From: an uncultured Paracoccaceae bacterium
GTDB taxonomy: Bacteria; Pseudomonadota; Alphaproteobacteria; Rhodobacterales; Rhodobacteraceae
Assembly (NCBI GenBank): GCA_947487205.1
Contig: CANKVU010000003.1
Span: 123,256 to 187,255 of the forward strand
Length of the DNA: 64,000 nt
Reading direction: 5' to 3'
Of the stretch, positions 47,277 to 58,026 are shown piece by piece. How positions within the stretch are numbered: position 1 is the first letter of the stretch; each line of letters opens with the position of its first letter. The position numbers and the translations under genes are program-made. The notes beneath the pieces were generated by a model that saw nothing but the letters and a program-made list of their open reading frames with translations, did no database searches and was not told where the DNA came from.

Positions 47277-47492
47277 CCCCTGTCACGAAAACTTCGGATT
47301 GACGGTCATTCATCTTGTGGGGCGCCGGGCTCTGTCCACAACTTATCGTCGGTCACGCCAAAATAATCGCTTTACAGGAAGGGCCTGCCCCAACACGATA
47401 GAGACGAGGGTCCGGCGCTGAAACGTGCCTTTCCCGTCAAGTACCTGCCCGACGGGCCGGCGATGCCCCGGGGGCCAACCAGCGAGGGTTCC

Positions 47493-47996
47493 ATGTCGCT
47501 GACCGAGCAGTTCCACGAAACCGATTCCATCGATCCGATCGATCTGGTCGAGCATCTGGCCGAATACCGCGATTGGGAGTTCGACCGCGTCGCCGACGAC
47601 CAGATCGCCATGGCGGTCGAGGGGCAATGGCGCACCTATTCCCTGACGCTGGCCTGGTCGGCGGGCGACGAGACGCTGCGCCTCATCCTGACCTACGACA
47701 TGGACCCGCCCGCGGAGCGCCATCCGGCGCTCTACGAGGTGCTGAACGGCGCCAACGACCGCTGCTGGCTGGGCGCCTTCACCTATTGGGACGAGGCCAA
47801 GCTGATGGTCTATCGCTATGCGCTGACGCTCTCGGGGGGGCAGATCGCCGCCGCCGAGCAGATCGACCGCATGGTCGATGCCGCCATCCGCAACGCCGAG
47901 CGGTTCTACCCGGCCTTCCAGCTGGCCTGCTGGGGCGACACCGATCCCGCCGAGGCGATGCAGGTGGCCATCGCCGAGGCCTACGGGCGGGCCTGA
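47493..47996 (+). CDS. YbjN domain-containing protein
   Basis: A 167-residue cytoplasmic protein of the YbjN/T3SS-chaperone-like fold. The pattern begins IDLVEHLAEYRDWEFDRVADDQI; YEVLNGANDRCWLGAFTYWDEAKLMVYRYAL and a C-terminal helix with FYPAFQLACWG complete it. The ATG at 47493 follows GCGAGGG; an upstream in-frame ATG gives a poor extension. YbjN proteins affect motility and stress in enterics, but the mechanism is unclear. Confidence 0.85.
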   Translation: MSLTEQFHETDSIDPIDLVEHLAEYRDWEFDRVADDQIAMAVEGQWRTYSLTLAWSAGDETLRLILTYDMDPPAERHPALYEVLNGANDRCWLGAFTYWDEAKLMVYRYALTLSGGQIAAAEQIDRMVDAAIRNAERFYPAFQLACWGDTDPAEAMQVAIAEAYGRA

Positions 47997-48016
47997 CGCC
48001 GGGCGGCGGGGCCCTG

Positions 48017-48058
48017 CCGGCCCCGCTCATCCGGCCCCGCTCATCCGGCCCCGCTCAT
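48017..48058. repeat. 14-bp tandem repeat, three copies
   Basis: CCGGCCCCGCTCAT occurs three times in tandem, followed by a partial CCGGC, in the spacer between the YbjN gene and proC. It could be a slippage-prone spacer or a protein-binding element for proC. Confidence 0.95.
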
Positions 48059-48121
48059 CCGGCGTTGAACCGCGTCGCCCGTCGTGATCCCCTGTCGGCA
48101 GGATTGGGAAGGGATCATGCC

Positions 48122-48925
48122 ATGGACATGGACACGCTGAAGCGCCGCGGGCTGGTGATGCTGGGCTGCGGCAAGATGGGTTCGGCGATGCTCGAAGGGT
48201 GGCTGAAAGGCGCGCTCGACCCCGCCGATGTCTGGGTGGTGGACCCGAACCCGTCGGACTGGCTGCGCGGGATCGAGGGGCTCAACCTCAACGCCGACCT
48301 CCCCGAGGCGCCGGGCCTGATGATGATCGCCGTCAAGCCGCAGATGATGGGGGAGGCGCTGCCGCGGATCACCGCGTTCGGCGGCGGCGACACCGTCATC
48401 CTGTCGATCGCCGCCGGCGTCACGATCCGCCATTTCGAGACCGTCTTCGGCCACGAGACCCCGGTGATCCGGGCGATGCCGAACACCCCCGCCGCCATCG
48501 GCCGCGGCGTGAGCGCGCTGGCCGCGAACGCGCAAGGCCAGGGATCGCTCGACCTGGCCGAGCGGCTCCTGTCGGCGATCGGGCAGACCGTGCGGCTGGA
48601 GGACGAGGGCCAGATGGACGCCGTCACCGCCGTTTCCGGCTCGGGCCCGGCCTATGTCTTTCACATGATCGAATGCCTGGCCGCGGCGGCCGAGGGGCAG
48701 GGCCTTTCCCGCGATCTGTCCATGGCGCTGGCCAAGGCGACCGTCGGCGGGGCGGGCCAGTTGGCCGAGGACAGCGACAAGCCCCCGTCGGAGCTGCGCG
48801 CCGACGTGACCTCTCCGGGCGGCACCACCGAGGCCGGGCTCGGCGTGCTGACCGAGGAGCTGTCGGACCTGATGCGCCGCACCGTGGCCGCCGCCGCCGA
48901 GCGGTCGCGGGAGCTGGGCAATTGA
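48122..48925 (+). CDS. proC: Pyrroline-5-carboxylate reductase
   Basis: Final step of proline synthesis (267 aa). Rossmann motif LGCGKMGSAM at 14-23, AVKPQMM, and the C-terminal signature AVSGSGPAYVFHMIE with TSPGGTTEAGL. ATG 48122 is the first of two close ATG codons. The stop overlaps a TTG start of csaA by four bases. Confidence 0.95.
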   Translation: MDMDTLKRRGLVMLGCGKMGSAMLEGWLKGALDPADVWVVDPNPSDWLRGIEGLNLNADLPEAPGLMMIAVKPQMMGEALPRITAFGGGDTVILSIAAGVTIRHFETVFGHETPVIRAMPNTPAAIGRGVSALAANAQGQGSLDLAERLLSAIGQTVRLEDEGQMDAVTAVSGSGPAYVFHMIECLAAAAEGQGLSRDLSMALAKATVGGAGQLAEDSDKPPSELRADVTSPGGTTEAGLGVLTEELSDLMRRTVAAAAERSRELGN

Positions 48926-49257
48926 CGGCGAGCCTGGAGGAGTTCCGCAAGCTTGACATCCGGGTCGGCCGGATCACGCGGGCAGCGTCCTTCCCCGAGG
49001 CGCGCAAGCCGGCCATCAGGCTGTGGGTCGCGTTCGGCGGCGACCTCGGGGAGAAGCAATCCTCGGCGCAGATCACCCGCCATTACGCGCCCGAGGACCT
49101 GGTCGGACGGCAGGTGCTGGCGGTGGTGAACTTCGCGCCGCGCCAGATCGGCCCGATGATGTCCGAGGTGCTGGTCCTCGGCGTGCCGGACGCGGAGGGC
49201 GAGGTCGTGCTGGTCGCCCCCGACCTCGACGTGCCGGAGGGCGGGCGGCTCTACTGA
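48922..49257 (+). CDS. csaA: tRNA-binding protein, CsaA-like
   Basis: A 111-residue OB-fold protein of the CsaA / EMAP-II-like tRNA-binding family. Family motifs are LDIRVGRITRAASFPEARKP (strand 1), SSAQITRHY, and GRQVLAVVNFAPRQIGPMMSEVLVLG. The start is TTG 48922, whose TTGA overlaps the proC stop. It ends seven bases inside the convergent tdk. CsaA acts as a chaperone-like protein in Bacillus; the role here is not certain. Confidence 0.88.
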   Translation: MTASLEEFRKLDIRVGRITRAASFPEARKPAIRLWVAFGGDLGEKQSSAQITRHYAPEDLVGRQVLAVVNFAPRQIGPMMSEVLVLGVPDAEGEVVLVAPDLDVPEGGRLY

Positions 49258-49829
49258 CCCGTCTCCGCGCGCCAGTGGCGGCGGCAGAGCGACGAATAGG
49301 TCTCGTTGCCGCCGACCTGCACCTGCGCGCCCTCGCGCAGCGCCCGGCCGTCGGGGCCGCGGCGCACCACCATCGTCGCCTTGCGCCCGCAATGGCAGAT
49401 CGTGCGCACCTCGCGCATCTCGTCCGCCCAGGCGAGGAGCGCGGCCGAGCCGGGGAACAGCCGCCCGCGGAAATCGACGCGCAGCCCGTAGCACATCACC
49501 GGCACGTCCAGGTCGTCGACGATGCGGGCAAGCTGCCAGACCTGCGCCTCGGTCAGGAACTGTGCCTCGTCGACGAAGATGCAGGCCGTGTCCTCCTCCG
49601 CCCGCCAGCCCAACGCCAGCGCGAAGAGGTCGTCGTCCGTGGCGTAGGTCGACGCCTCGGCGCCGATGCCGATGCGGCTGCCGATCCGCGCCGGTCCCGC
49701 CCGGTCGTCGAGCCGCGCCGTCAGAAGGCGGGTGGCCATGCCGCGTTCGTTGTAATTGTGGGACGCCTGCAGCAGCAGGGTCGATTTGCCCGCATTCATC
49801 GTCGAATAGTGGAAGTGGAGCTTCGCCAT
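49251..49829 (-). CDS. tdk: Thymidine kinase
   Basis: Phosphorylates thymidine in the salvage pathway (192 aa). P-loop STMNAGKST at 9-17, Walker B-like ACIFVDEAQFLT with the catalytic Glu, and the lasso/zinc region with cysteine pairs (TICHCGRK, SSLCRRHW). ATG 49829. It overlaps csaA tail to tail by seven bases and follows pheT on the same strand by 10 bases. Confidence 0.94.
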   Translation of the reverse strand: MAKLHFHYSTMNAGKSTLLLQASHNYNERGMATRLLTARLDDRAGPARIGSRIGIGAEASTYATDDDLFALALGWRAEEDTACIFVDEAQFLTEAQVWQLARIVDDLDVPVMCYGLRVDFRGRLFPGSAALLAWADEMREVRTICHCGRKATMVVRRGPDGRALREGAQVQVGGNETYSSLCRRHWRAETGQ

Positions 49830-49839
49830 CGGGGTCGCG

Positions 49840-52236
49840 TCAGCCGCGCAACTGCCCGCCCGTCGCGCCCTCGACCTTCTGCACCACCCGGGCGGCGACG
49901 GCCTCGATCTCCGTGTCGGTCAGCGTGCCCTCGCGCGGCTGCAGGCGGACGGTGATCGCGAGCGACTTGCGGCCCTCGCCGAGCGATCCGCCGACGAACT
50001 GGTCGAAGACGCGCACCTCCTCGATGAGGGTCTTGTCGGCGCCCTTCGCGGCGGCGACGACCTGCTGCGCCTCCACCCGCGCGTCCAGCACGAAGGCGAA
50101 ATCGCGCTCCACCGCCTGCAGGTCGCTGAGCGTCAGGGCGGGCCGGGCGGCGCCGGTCTTGCGGGGCGCGGGGATCGCCTCCGGCCAGATCGCGAATCCG
50201 ACGGCCGGCGCCTTCACGTCCATCGCGCGCAGGATGCGGGGGTGGATCTCGCCGAAGACGGCGAGGGTCTTCTTCGGCCCGAGGCAGATGCGCCCGTGCC
50301 GCCCCGGATGCCACCATTCCGCGCCCTCGCGAAGGATCTGCGTGCCTGCGGGGGCCCCGAGGGCCGCCAGGACGGCCTCGGCCATGGCCTTGGCGTCGAA
50401 GGCATCGACCGCGCGGGCCGCGTCGTGCACGTCCCTGGGGCCGGTGCGCCCGGTCAGAAGGCCCGCGACCTGCATCTGCTGCTCTCCGGGCTCGCCGCCG
50501 CCGAACACGGTGCCGACCTCGAAGAGGCCCAGATCGGCCTGCCCGCGCGCCTGGTTCCGCGCCGCCGCCTGCAAAAGGCCGGGCAACAGGTCGGGGCGCA
50601 GATGCGACATCTCGGAGGAGATCGGGTTCTCCAGCATCGTGGCATCGGTGCCGCCGCCGAACAGCGCGGCGGACGGGCCGTCGATGAAGGAATAGCTCAC
50701 CGCCTCGTTCAGTCCGAGGGCGGCGCAGGCGCGCCGGGCGGCCTGCTCGCGGCGCTGGCCCTCGGTCAGGATCGGCTTCGGCACGCCCGGTTGGGCGCGG
50801 GGCAGGGGCCGCGGGGCCAGATGCGTCAGCGACGCGATCCGCGCCACCTCCTCCACCAGGTCGGCCTCTCCCTGCACGTCGGGACGCCAGGAGGGGACAT
50901 GCGCCATGTCGCCCTCCAGCCGGAAGCCGAGCCGCTCCAGCGTCGCGCGCTGCTCCGGCGCCGGGATCTCCATCCCCACGAGGGAAGAGGCCCGCCCGGT
51001 ATCGAGCCGGTAGGACCGCGCGTGGTCGGGGGCGGCGCCGGCCTCCACCACGTCGGAGGGCTCGCCGCCGCACAGATCCAGGATCATCGCCGTCGCCGCC
51101 TCCAGCCCCGTGCGGGTGAAGGCGGGGTCGACGCCGCGCTCGAACCGATAGCGGGCGTCGGAATTGATCTTCAGCGCGCGGCCCGTGCGGGCGATGGCGA
51201 CCGGGTCCCACCAGGCGGATTCCACGAAGACATCGACGGTGTCCGCCGCCACCCCCGTGGCCGCGCCGCCCATGATGCCCGCGATGCTCTCGACGCCCTC
51301 GGCGTCCGAGATCGCCACCATCCCCGGCGCGAAGGTGTAGGCGCGCTCGTCCAGGGCCTCCAGGCGCTCGCCGCCCCGGGCCGGATGCACGCGCAGGTCG
51401 CCCGCGATCCGCGCCGCGTCGAAGACGTGGAGCGGACGGTTGCGGTCGAAGGTGAAGAAGTTGGTGATGTCGACCAGCGCCGAGATCGGGCGCAACCCGA
51501 TGGCCGTCAGGCGCTCCTGCAGCCAGCGCGGGGACGGGCCGTTCGACACCCCGCGGATCAGCCGCCCGGTGAAATGCGGCGCGCGGGGCAGCGCCTCGGG
51601 GTCGATCGACACGCCGACGGGGCAGGGGAAGGTCCCGGCCACCGCCGCGACCGGCGCCGGCCGCAGCGTGCCGAGGCCGCGCGCGGCCAGGTCGCGGGCG
51701 ATGCCGCGCACGCCCAGCGCGTCGGGGCGGTTGGGGGTGATCGCGATCTCGATCACCGGATCGACCCGGGCGGGGTCGTTGCGGCGCAGCCACTCCGCGA
51801 AGCTCTCCCCGACCTTGCCGGAGGGCAGCTCGATGATGCCGGCATGCTCGTCCGACAGTTCCAGCTCGCGTTCGGAGGCCATCATGCCGTGGCTCTCCAC
51901 CCCGCGGATCCGGCCCACCTGGATCGTGGTGTCGATCCCGGGCACGTAGGTTCCGGGGCTCGCCACCACGACCGTGATCCCCTCCCGCGCGTTGGGCGCG
52001 CCGCAGATGATCTGCCGCACGCCCGCGCCGGTCGCGACCCGGCAGACCTTCAGCCGGTCGGCGTCGGGGTGCTTCTCCGCCGCCTCGACCCGGCCGATGG
52101 TGAAGGCGGCCAGCCGATCCGACGGATCGGACACATCCTCCACCTCGAGTCCGAGGTCGGTCAGCGCCTCGGCGATCTCGGCGACGGACGCCTCCGTCTC
52201 CAGGTGGTCCCTCAGCCAGGACAGAGTGAACTTCAT
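49840..52236 (-). CDS. pheT: Phenylalanyl-tRNA synthetase beta subunit
   Basis: Large subunit (798 aa) of the alpha2-beta2 enzyme. It has the N-terminal tRNA-binding OB domain (FTIGRVEAAEKHPDADRLKV), the B3/B4 editing region, the B5 domain and catalytic-like core, and a C-terminal anticodon-binding FDX-ACB domain beginning SDLQAVERDFAFVLD. Unusually, pheS lies 3.45 kb upstream on the same strand with five other genes between. Confidence 0.95.
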   Translation of the reverse strand: MKFTLSWLRDHLETEASVAEIAEALTDLGLEVEDVSDPSDRLAAFTIGRVEAAEKHPDADRLKVCRVATGAGVRQIICGAPNAREGITVVVASPGTYVPGIDTTIQVGRIRGVESHGMMASERELELSDEHAGIIELPSGKVGESFAEWLRRNDPARVDPVIEIAITPNRPDALGVRGIARDLAARGLGTLRPAPVAAVAGTFPCPVGVSIDPEALPRAPHFTGRLIRGVSNGPSPRWLQERLTAIGLRPISALVDITNFFTFDRNRPLHVFDAARIAGDLRVHPARGGERLEALDERAYTFAPGMVAISDAEGVESIAGIMGGAATGVAADTVDVFVESAWWDPVAIARTGRALKINSDARYRFERGVDPAFTRTGLEAATAMILDLCGGEPSDVVEAGAAPDHARSYRLDTGRASSLVGMEIPAPEQRATLERLGFRLEGDMAHVPSWRPDVQGEADLVEEVARIASLTHLAPRPLPRAQPGVPKPILTEGQRREQAARRACAALGLNEAVSYSFIDGPSAALFGGGTDATMLENPISSEMSHLRPDLLPGLLQAAARNQARGQADLGLFEVGTVFGGGEPGEQQMQVAGLLTGRTGPRDVHDAARAVDAFDAKAMAEAVLAALGAPAGTQILREGAEWWHPGRHGRICLGPKKTLAVFGEIHPRILRAMDVKAPAVGFAIWPEAIPAPRKTGAARPALTLSDLQAVERDFAFVLDARVEAQQVVAAAKGADKTLIEEVRVFDQFVGGSLGEGRKSLAITVRLQPREGTLTDTEIEAVAARVVQKVEGATGGQLRG

Positions 52237-52304
52237 CGGGGCCCCCTTCGCGCTTCGCGCGTGGGACTAGCGCAGCACGGCCCGGATGGGAAGCGGTCGG
52301 GTCG

Positions 52305-52670
52305 TCAGGCGGGAACTGCCAGGAGGCCCATCACTCGCGTCCGGGCGACCGCCTTGCCCTCGTTCAGGAGCAGGAAGCCCGAGATGATCCGCACCAGCCC
52401 CCAGACCGTCAGGAAGATCAGGACCAGGAAGCCGATGCCGATGATCGAGGTCACGATGCCGACGATCCCGATCAGGAGGCTGATCCAGAAGGTGCGGATC
52501 TGGAAGCGCAGATGCGAATCGAGCACCGGGTTCCGGCCCTTCGCCAGATAGGCGTAGACGACGCCCACCAGGAACGTGACCGCCAGGAAAAAGCCCACCG
52601 CATAGAGGCCATAGATGATCTTGCCGGGCATCAGCGGATCGCTCCGCGACGGGTTCAGTGAATCGGTCAT
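52305..52670 (-). CDS. DUF4870-like membrane protein
   Basis: A 121-residue protein with three helices. The fold pattern is of DUF4870 (Tic20-like): KIIYGLYAVGFFLAVTFLVGVVYAY, then HLRFQIRTFWISLLIGIVG and LIFLTVWGLVRIISGFLLL. Function unknown. Lies in the pheS-pheT interval. Confidence 0.8.
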   Translation of the reverse strand: MTDSLNPSRSDPLMPGKIIYGLYAVGFFLAVTFLVGVVYAYLAKGRNPVLDSHLRFQIRTFWISLLIGIVGIVTSIIGIGFLVLIFLTVWGLVRIISGFLLLNEGKAVARTRVMGLLAVPA

Positions 52671-52751
52671 TGAAAATACTCCGCTGCAATCAATGCCGCG
52701 GAGTATCCCGTCCCGGGGCGCCGGTTGGCAAGCCGCAAGCGGCGCCGGGCC

Positions 52752-54353
<1,602 letters not shown>

Positions 54354-54411
54354 ATGGGGTGTCCCTGTCCCGGTTACGCAGCGTCAGGCGTTGGGGCGGC
54401 AACGTCCCCGC

Positions 54412-54657
54412 TCAGGAACCGTTCCGGGGATGTGTCGCCTCGGGGCAATCCGGTGTCGTTTCCGGGCCACGGTGCAGCGCCGCCCAGCGGCCCACGGCCA
54501 GCGCCGGCAGGACGACTACCGCCCAGGCCAGCGCGTTCAGGATCGTCAGGCGCAGCTTCGCCTCGACGCTCCACGCCTCCGAGGCCCAGAGCGCTGCATG
54601 GGCGCCGACGACGAGCGCGGCGAGGCAGGCGAGGGTGGCGATCCGGACGGCTTTCAT
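54412..54657 (-). CDS. Small two-TM protein, unknown
   Basis: An 81-residue protein with two predicted helices (about residues 5-22 and 36-53) and a polar C-terminal tail. ATG 54657 or 54666 may be the start. No family recognised. It lies directly upstream of the BCCT gene on the same strand. Confidence 0.55.
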   Translation of the reverse strand: MKAVRIATLACLAALVVGAHAALWASEAWSVEAKLRLTILNALAWAVVVLPALAVGRWAALHRGPETTPDCPEATHPRNGS

Positions 54658-54781
54658 GGCCCCCATCCTGCCCCGATGCGCGGCGCAGGCCCACCCGACA
54701 CCGTGTCGCGGCCGCGCCGGCGCGACGTGGCGGAGGGCCGCACCGCCGTACTCCCGGCGGCCGGGCGAGGAGACCTTCAGG

Positions 54782-55057
54782 TCACCGGCGCTGGGCCAGA
54801 TCCTCCTCGTCGCCCATCATGGCGAGCCTGATCTCGCGGAACAGACGGATCGTCGGCTTCATGGCGAAGAGGAAGGACCCGATGACGAAGAGCCAGATGG
54901 CGAAATTCTCGTATTCCGGCCAGAAAAACAGGATCGAGCCCACGAGGAACGCCATCGCGGCCCCGAAATCCACCGCCGTGTAGGCGATCTCCGTCGCTGC
55001 GTAGAACTTGCGGGAGCGGTGGGATTTGTTGCGGTTGTCGGGGTGGAAGAGGGTCAC
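54782..55057 (-). CDS. YrhK-family membrane protein
   Basis: A 91-residue protein with the YrhK domain: basic N-terminus (MTLFHPDNRNKSHRSRKFYAA), then EIAYTAVDFGAAMAFLVGSILFFW and AIWLFVIGSFLFAMKPTIRL. The start chosen is GTG 55057, because GGAG sits upstream of it at good spacing; ATG 55069 has none. Two to three helices. Function unknown. It follows the AT-rich gene by 19 bases. Confidence 0.82.
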   Translation of the reverse strand: MTLFHPDNRNKSHRSRKFYAATEIAYTAVDFGAAMAFLVGSILFFWPEYENFAIWLFVIGSFLFAMKPTIRLFREIRLAMMGDEEDLAQRR

Positions 55058-55076
55058 GGCTATCTCCATTACACAC

Positions 55077-55691
55077 TTAGAAAAAGTGTTTGAAATGAGA
55101 ATAAAGACCCGGCAATTCAAATATTAGAGGTAAGAAAAGCGCTAAGAAGAAGCAGAATACAGAGGTGCCAAATGTAATTCCTGCAATTCTATGCCAAGAT
55201 TCCAACCGTCCAAGGCGCTTTTCCAATGAAGCTTGCCAGTCGCAGTAGTTTTTCATGGAGATTTTATGTGTTGCCGACTTTCGATCGTCAACAATTGGAA
55301 TGTGAACCATGGAAGCAGAATAAAACCCAACGCAAAGAACCAGTAGAGCCAGTCCAAGTTGAAGAGATACTGAGTTGACGTCCAGTTGGGGGCGCGCAGT
55401 TCCAGGCCCGCCCGGCTCAAGCTTCGATAGAATGCTCCATGCGCCAATTCCTCCAAAAACCACGGTGATCAGAGATACGTTGCGAACAGACCTCTTTTGG
55501 AGTCCGTTTACCAAGTGGAGAACCCGATCAATCTTATTAGGTTGCCACCTTTCAGGCGGTTCTTTTTGTTCCCCACATGCCGGGCAAAACGGAGAGTAGT
55601 CGTCTGAGCCGTCGCAGAAGCCGCCATGAATTTCGCATAGATAGCGTCCGCGGCATAAATCAGTATAGTGAAGGGCATTAAAGTCGAGCAC
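55077..55691 (-). CDS. AT-rich orphan membrane protein between pheS and pheT
   Basis: A 204-residue protein whose DNA is far richer in A+T than anything else in the window (by eye about 45% G+C). It starts with GTG 55691 overlapping the pheS TAG stop (TAGTG). The N-terminal 40 residues hold five cysteines (13, 19, 26, 36, 39; ending FCPACGE), suggesting a metal-binding knuckle. Then come about three helices (72-88, 108-128, 169-192), with a charged segment carrying DRKSATHKISMKNY between the last two. No family recognised. Composition implies recent acquisition, yet it is fitted precisely into the operon. Confidence 0.75.
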   Translation of the reverse strand: MLDFNALHYTDLCRGRYLCEIHGGFCDGSDDYSPFCPACGEQKEPPERWQPNKIDRVLHLVNGLQKRSVRNVSLITVVFGGIGAWSILSKLEPGGPGTARPQLDVNSVSLQLGLALLVLCVGFYSASMVHIPIVDDRKSATHKISMKNYCDWQASLEKRLGRLESWHRIAGITFGTSVFCFFLALFLPLIFELPGLYSHFKHFF

Positions 55692-56767
55692 TAGATCCCA
55701 CCCCGCAACGTCGGCACCTGCAACGCCGAGAATCCGTAATGCCTGAGCCAGCGCAGGTCGCTGTCGAAGAACGCGCGCAGGTCCGGAATTCCGTATTTCA
55801 GCATCGCGATCCGGTCGATCCCCATGCCGAAGGCGAATCCCTGCCATTCGTCGGGGTCCACGCCGCCCGCGCGCAGCACGTGCGGGTGCACCATGCCCGA
55901 TCCCAGAACCTCCAGCCAGTCGTCGCCCTCGCCGACCTTCACGGTGCCGCCCTCGAAGCTGCACTGGATGTCGACCTCGGCCGACGGCTCGGTGAAGGGG
56001 AAGTGCGAGGCGCGGAACCGGGTCTTCACGCTGCGGCCGAAATAGGCGGTGAAGAATTCCTCCAGCACCCATTTCAGGTTCGCCATCGAGATCTCGCGGT
56101 CGATCGCCAGCCCCTCGATCTGGTGGAACATCGGCGTGTGGGTCTGGTCGAAATCGGCGCGATAGACCCGCCCGGGGCAGATGATCCTGAGCGGCGCGCC
56201 CTGATCCTGCATGGCGCGGATCTGCACCGGAGAGGTATGGGTCCGCAGGACGTGGGGCGGGCGCGTATCGCCTTCGGCCCGCGCCATGTAGAACGTGTCC
56301 ATCTCGGCCCGCGCGGGGTGGTGGCCGGGAATGTTCAACGCGTCGAAATTGTACCAGTCGCTCTCCACCTGCGGTCCCTCGGCCACGGCGAAGCCCATAT
56401 CGGCGAAGATCGCGGTGCATTCCTCCCAGACCTGGCTGACCGCGTGGACCGAGCCCTGCGTCACGTCGCGCGCCGCGGCACGGGCGGGCAGCGTCACGTC
56501 CAGCCATTCGCCCGCCAGGCGGGCCTCCAGCGCCGCGTCCTCGAGCGCGGCCTTCTTCGCGGCCACCGCCGCGGCGATCTCGTCCTTCAGGGCGTTCAGG
56601 CGCGGGCCGGCCTCCTTGCGCTCCTCGGGGGTCATGCCGCCCAGTTGCCGCATGGCGAGGGAGACCTCGCCCTTCTTGCCGAGCGCGGCGAGGCGCACCC
56701 CTTCCAGTTCGGCCTCGTCGCCGGCCGCGTCGATGCGGGTCAGGTAGGTCTCGCGCAGATCGTCCAT
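55691..56767 (-). CDS. pheS: Phenylalanyl-tRNA synthetase alpha subunit
   Basis: Catalytic subunit (358 aa). An N-terminal coiled-coil/tRNA-contact region is followed by class II motif 2 ([23 protein letters not shown]) and motif 3 ([16 protein letters not shown]). Its TAG stop shares a base with the GTG of the AT-rich gene. Expected partner of the pheT product. Confidence 0.95.
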   Translation of the reverse strand: MDDLRETYLTRIDAAGDEAELEGVRLAALGKKGEVSLAMRQLGGMTPEERKEAGPRLNALKDEIAAAVAAKKAALEDAALEARLAGEWLDVTLPARAAARDVTQGSVHAVSQVWEECTAIFADMGFAVAEGPQVESDWYNFDALNIPGHHPARAEMDTFYMARAEGDTRPPHVLRTHTSPVQIRAMQDQGAPLRIICPGRVYRADFDQTHTPMFHQIEGLAIDREISMANLKWVLEEFFTAYFGRSVKTRFRASHFPFTEPSAEVDIQCSFEGGTVKVGEGDDWLEVLGSGMVHPHVLRAGGVDPDEWQGFAFGMGIDRIAMLKYGIPDLRAFFDSDLRWLRHYGFSALQVPTLRGGI

Positions 56768-56883
56768 GGCCGGCCCCCGGAAAGTGACGGGCGCGTGCTA
56801 GCGCGGCGCCTGTCCGAGGGCAAGCGCGGTGGAAAGCGCGGCCGCGCGCGCCATGTGACCCGGAAACCGGTCAGGAGGACACC

Positions 56884-57231
56884 ATGATCCGCATCGCCGC
56901 CGCGCTTCTCGCCGCGGGGCTCGCAGCCCCCGCCGCTGCGCAGACCGCCGATACCGCCAGCCTGAACGAGCAGCTCGTGGGCAACACGTTCCAGGGCGAC
57001 ATGGGGGGCGGCGGCTATTCGAGCTATTTCGCCCCCGACGGCACCTACCACGACGCGAGCGGATCGGGCCGCTACGAGATCACCGGGGAGGGCGTCTGCT
57101 ATCCCGACACCGATTTCGGCTGCTACCAAGCCGAGATCGACGGCTCCACGCTCACCTGGTCGCAGGACGGCGAGGACATGGGCTCGGGCGAGATTCTCGA
57201 GGGCGACGCGCTGGACCTCACCGCAGAGTGA
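56884..57231 (+). CDS. Secreted protein of unknown function
   Basis: A 115-residue protein with a clear Sec signal (AAALLAAGLAAPAAAQ). The acidic mature part reads as a small beta-barrel-like fold (GNTFQGDMGGGGYSSYFAPDG, two cysteines in VCYPDTDFGCYQ that may form a disulfide). ATG 56884 follows AGGAGG. It resembles small periplasmic lipocalin-like proteins of Rhodobacterales, but no family is assigned. Same strand as the next hydrolase. Confidence 0.7.
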   Translation: MIRIAAALLAAGLAAPAAAQTADTASLNEQLVGNTFQGDMGGGGYSSYFAPDGTYHDASGSGRYEITGEGVCYPDTDFGCYQAEIDGSTLTWSQDGEDMGSGEILEGDALDLTAE

Positions 57232-57288
57232 GGTCGCCGCGGGCCCGGCGCATGCCACCATGGGCCCGCAACGACGGGAGAGGACGAC

Positions 57289-58026
57289 ATGATCCGCATT
57301 GCAACACTGGCCGCGGCGGGCCTGGCCGCGAGCGCCGCCTGGGCCGAGGACGTGACCTACGACGTGGACGGCGTGGAACACACCGGCTATTTCGCCGGGG
57401 CCGAGGACCCGCGGGGCCTGGTGATCCTGGTCCATGACTGGGACGGGCTCGACGCCTACGAGCGGGGACGGGCCGACCAGCTGGCCGGGATGGGCTACGA
57501 CGCCTTCGCCCTCGACATGTACGGCGCCGATACCGAGAGCGGCACGACCGAGCAGAACCGCGCCGCCACGGGCGAGCTGCGCGACGACCGCGACAAGATG
57601 CGGGCTCTGATCCGGTCCGGGATCGCGGCGGCGCGCGCGCAGTCGCAGGCCGAGGACCTGGTGGTCGCGGGCTACTGCTTCGGCGGCGGCGTCGCGCTGG
57701 AAATGGCGCGCTCCGACATGGCCGGCGAGGCGGCGGGCTACGCGACCTTTCACGGCTCCCTCGGCACGCCGGAGGGGCAGGGCTATTCCGGGGACGTGCC
57801 CCCGATCCTGGTCATGCATGGCGGTGCCGACACCTCCGTGACGCTGCAGGACCTGTCGGCGCTGATGGAGGAGCTGGAGGCGGCGGAGGCCACCTATACC
57901 GCCGAGATCTATTCCGAGGCTCCCCATGCCTTCACGGTCGAGGGGTCCGACCGGTATCAGGAACGCGCCGCGACAGAGAGCTGGGAGGCGTTCTCCGACT
58001 TCCTCGCCGAACGCCTTGGCGCGTGA
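57289..58026 (+). CDS. Exported dienelactone-hydrolase-like enzyme
   Basis: Alpha/beta hydrolase of 245 residues with a signal peptide (cleavage near ASAAWAE). The nucleophile is Cys130 in AGYCFGGGV (DLH-type), the acid Asp is in GGADTS and the His in APHAFT. DLH enzymes normally act in the cytoplasm on dienelactones, so export suggests another ester or lactone substrate. Its stop overlaps the CYTH gene start region by 11 bases. Confidence 0.9.
   Translation: MIRIATLAAAGLAASAAWAEDVTYDVDGVEHTGYFAGAEDPRGLVILVHDWDGLDAYERGRADQLAGMGYDAFALDMYGADTESGTTEQNRAATGELRDDRDKMRALIRSGIAAARAQSQAEDLVVAGYCFGGGVALEMARSDMAGEAAGYATFHGSLGTPEGQGYSGDVPPILVMHGGADTSVTLQDLSALMEELEAAEATYTAEIYSEAPHAFTVEGSDRYQERAATESWEAFSDFLAERLGA

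Noticed and set aside
55073..55089. Small inverted repeat at the end of the AT-rich gene
   Set aside because: A six-base stem without a U-tract that includes the stop codon; too weak to call a terminator.
55253..55456. 67-codon minus-strand ORF with hydrophobic stretch inside the AT-rich gene
   Set aside because: It lies in another frame of the 204-aa ORF, which has the better start, full-length openness and consistent helices.
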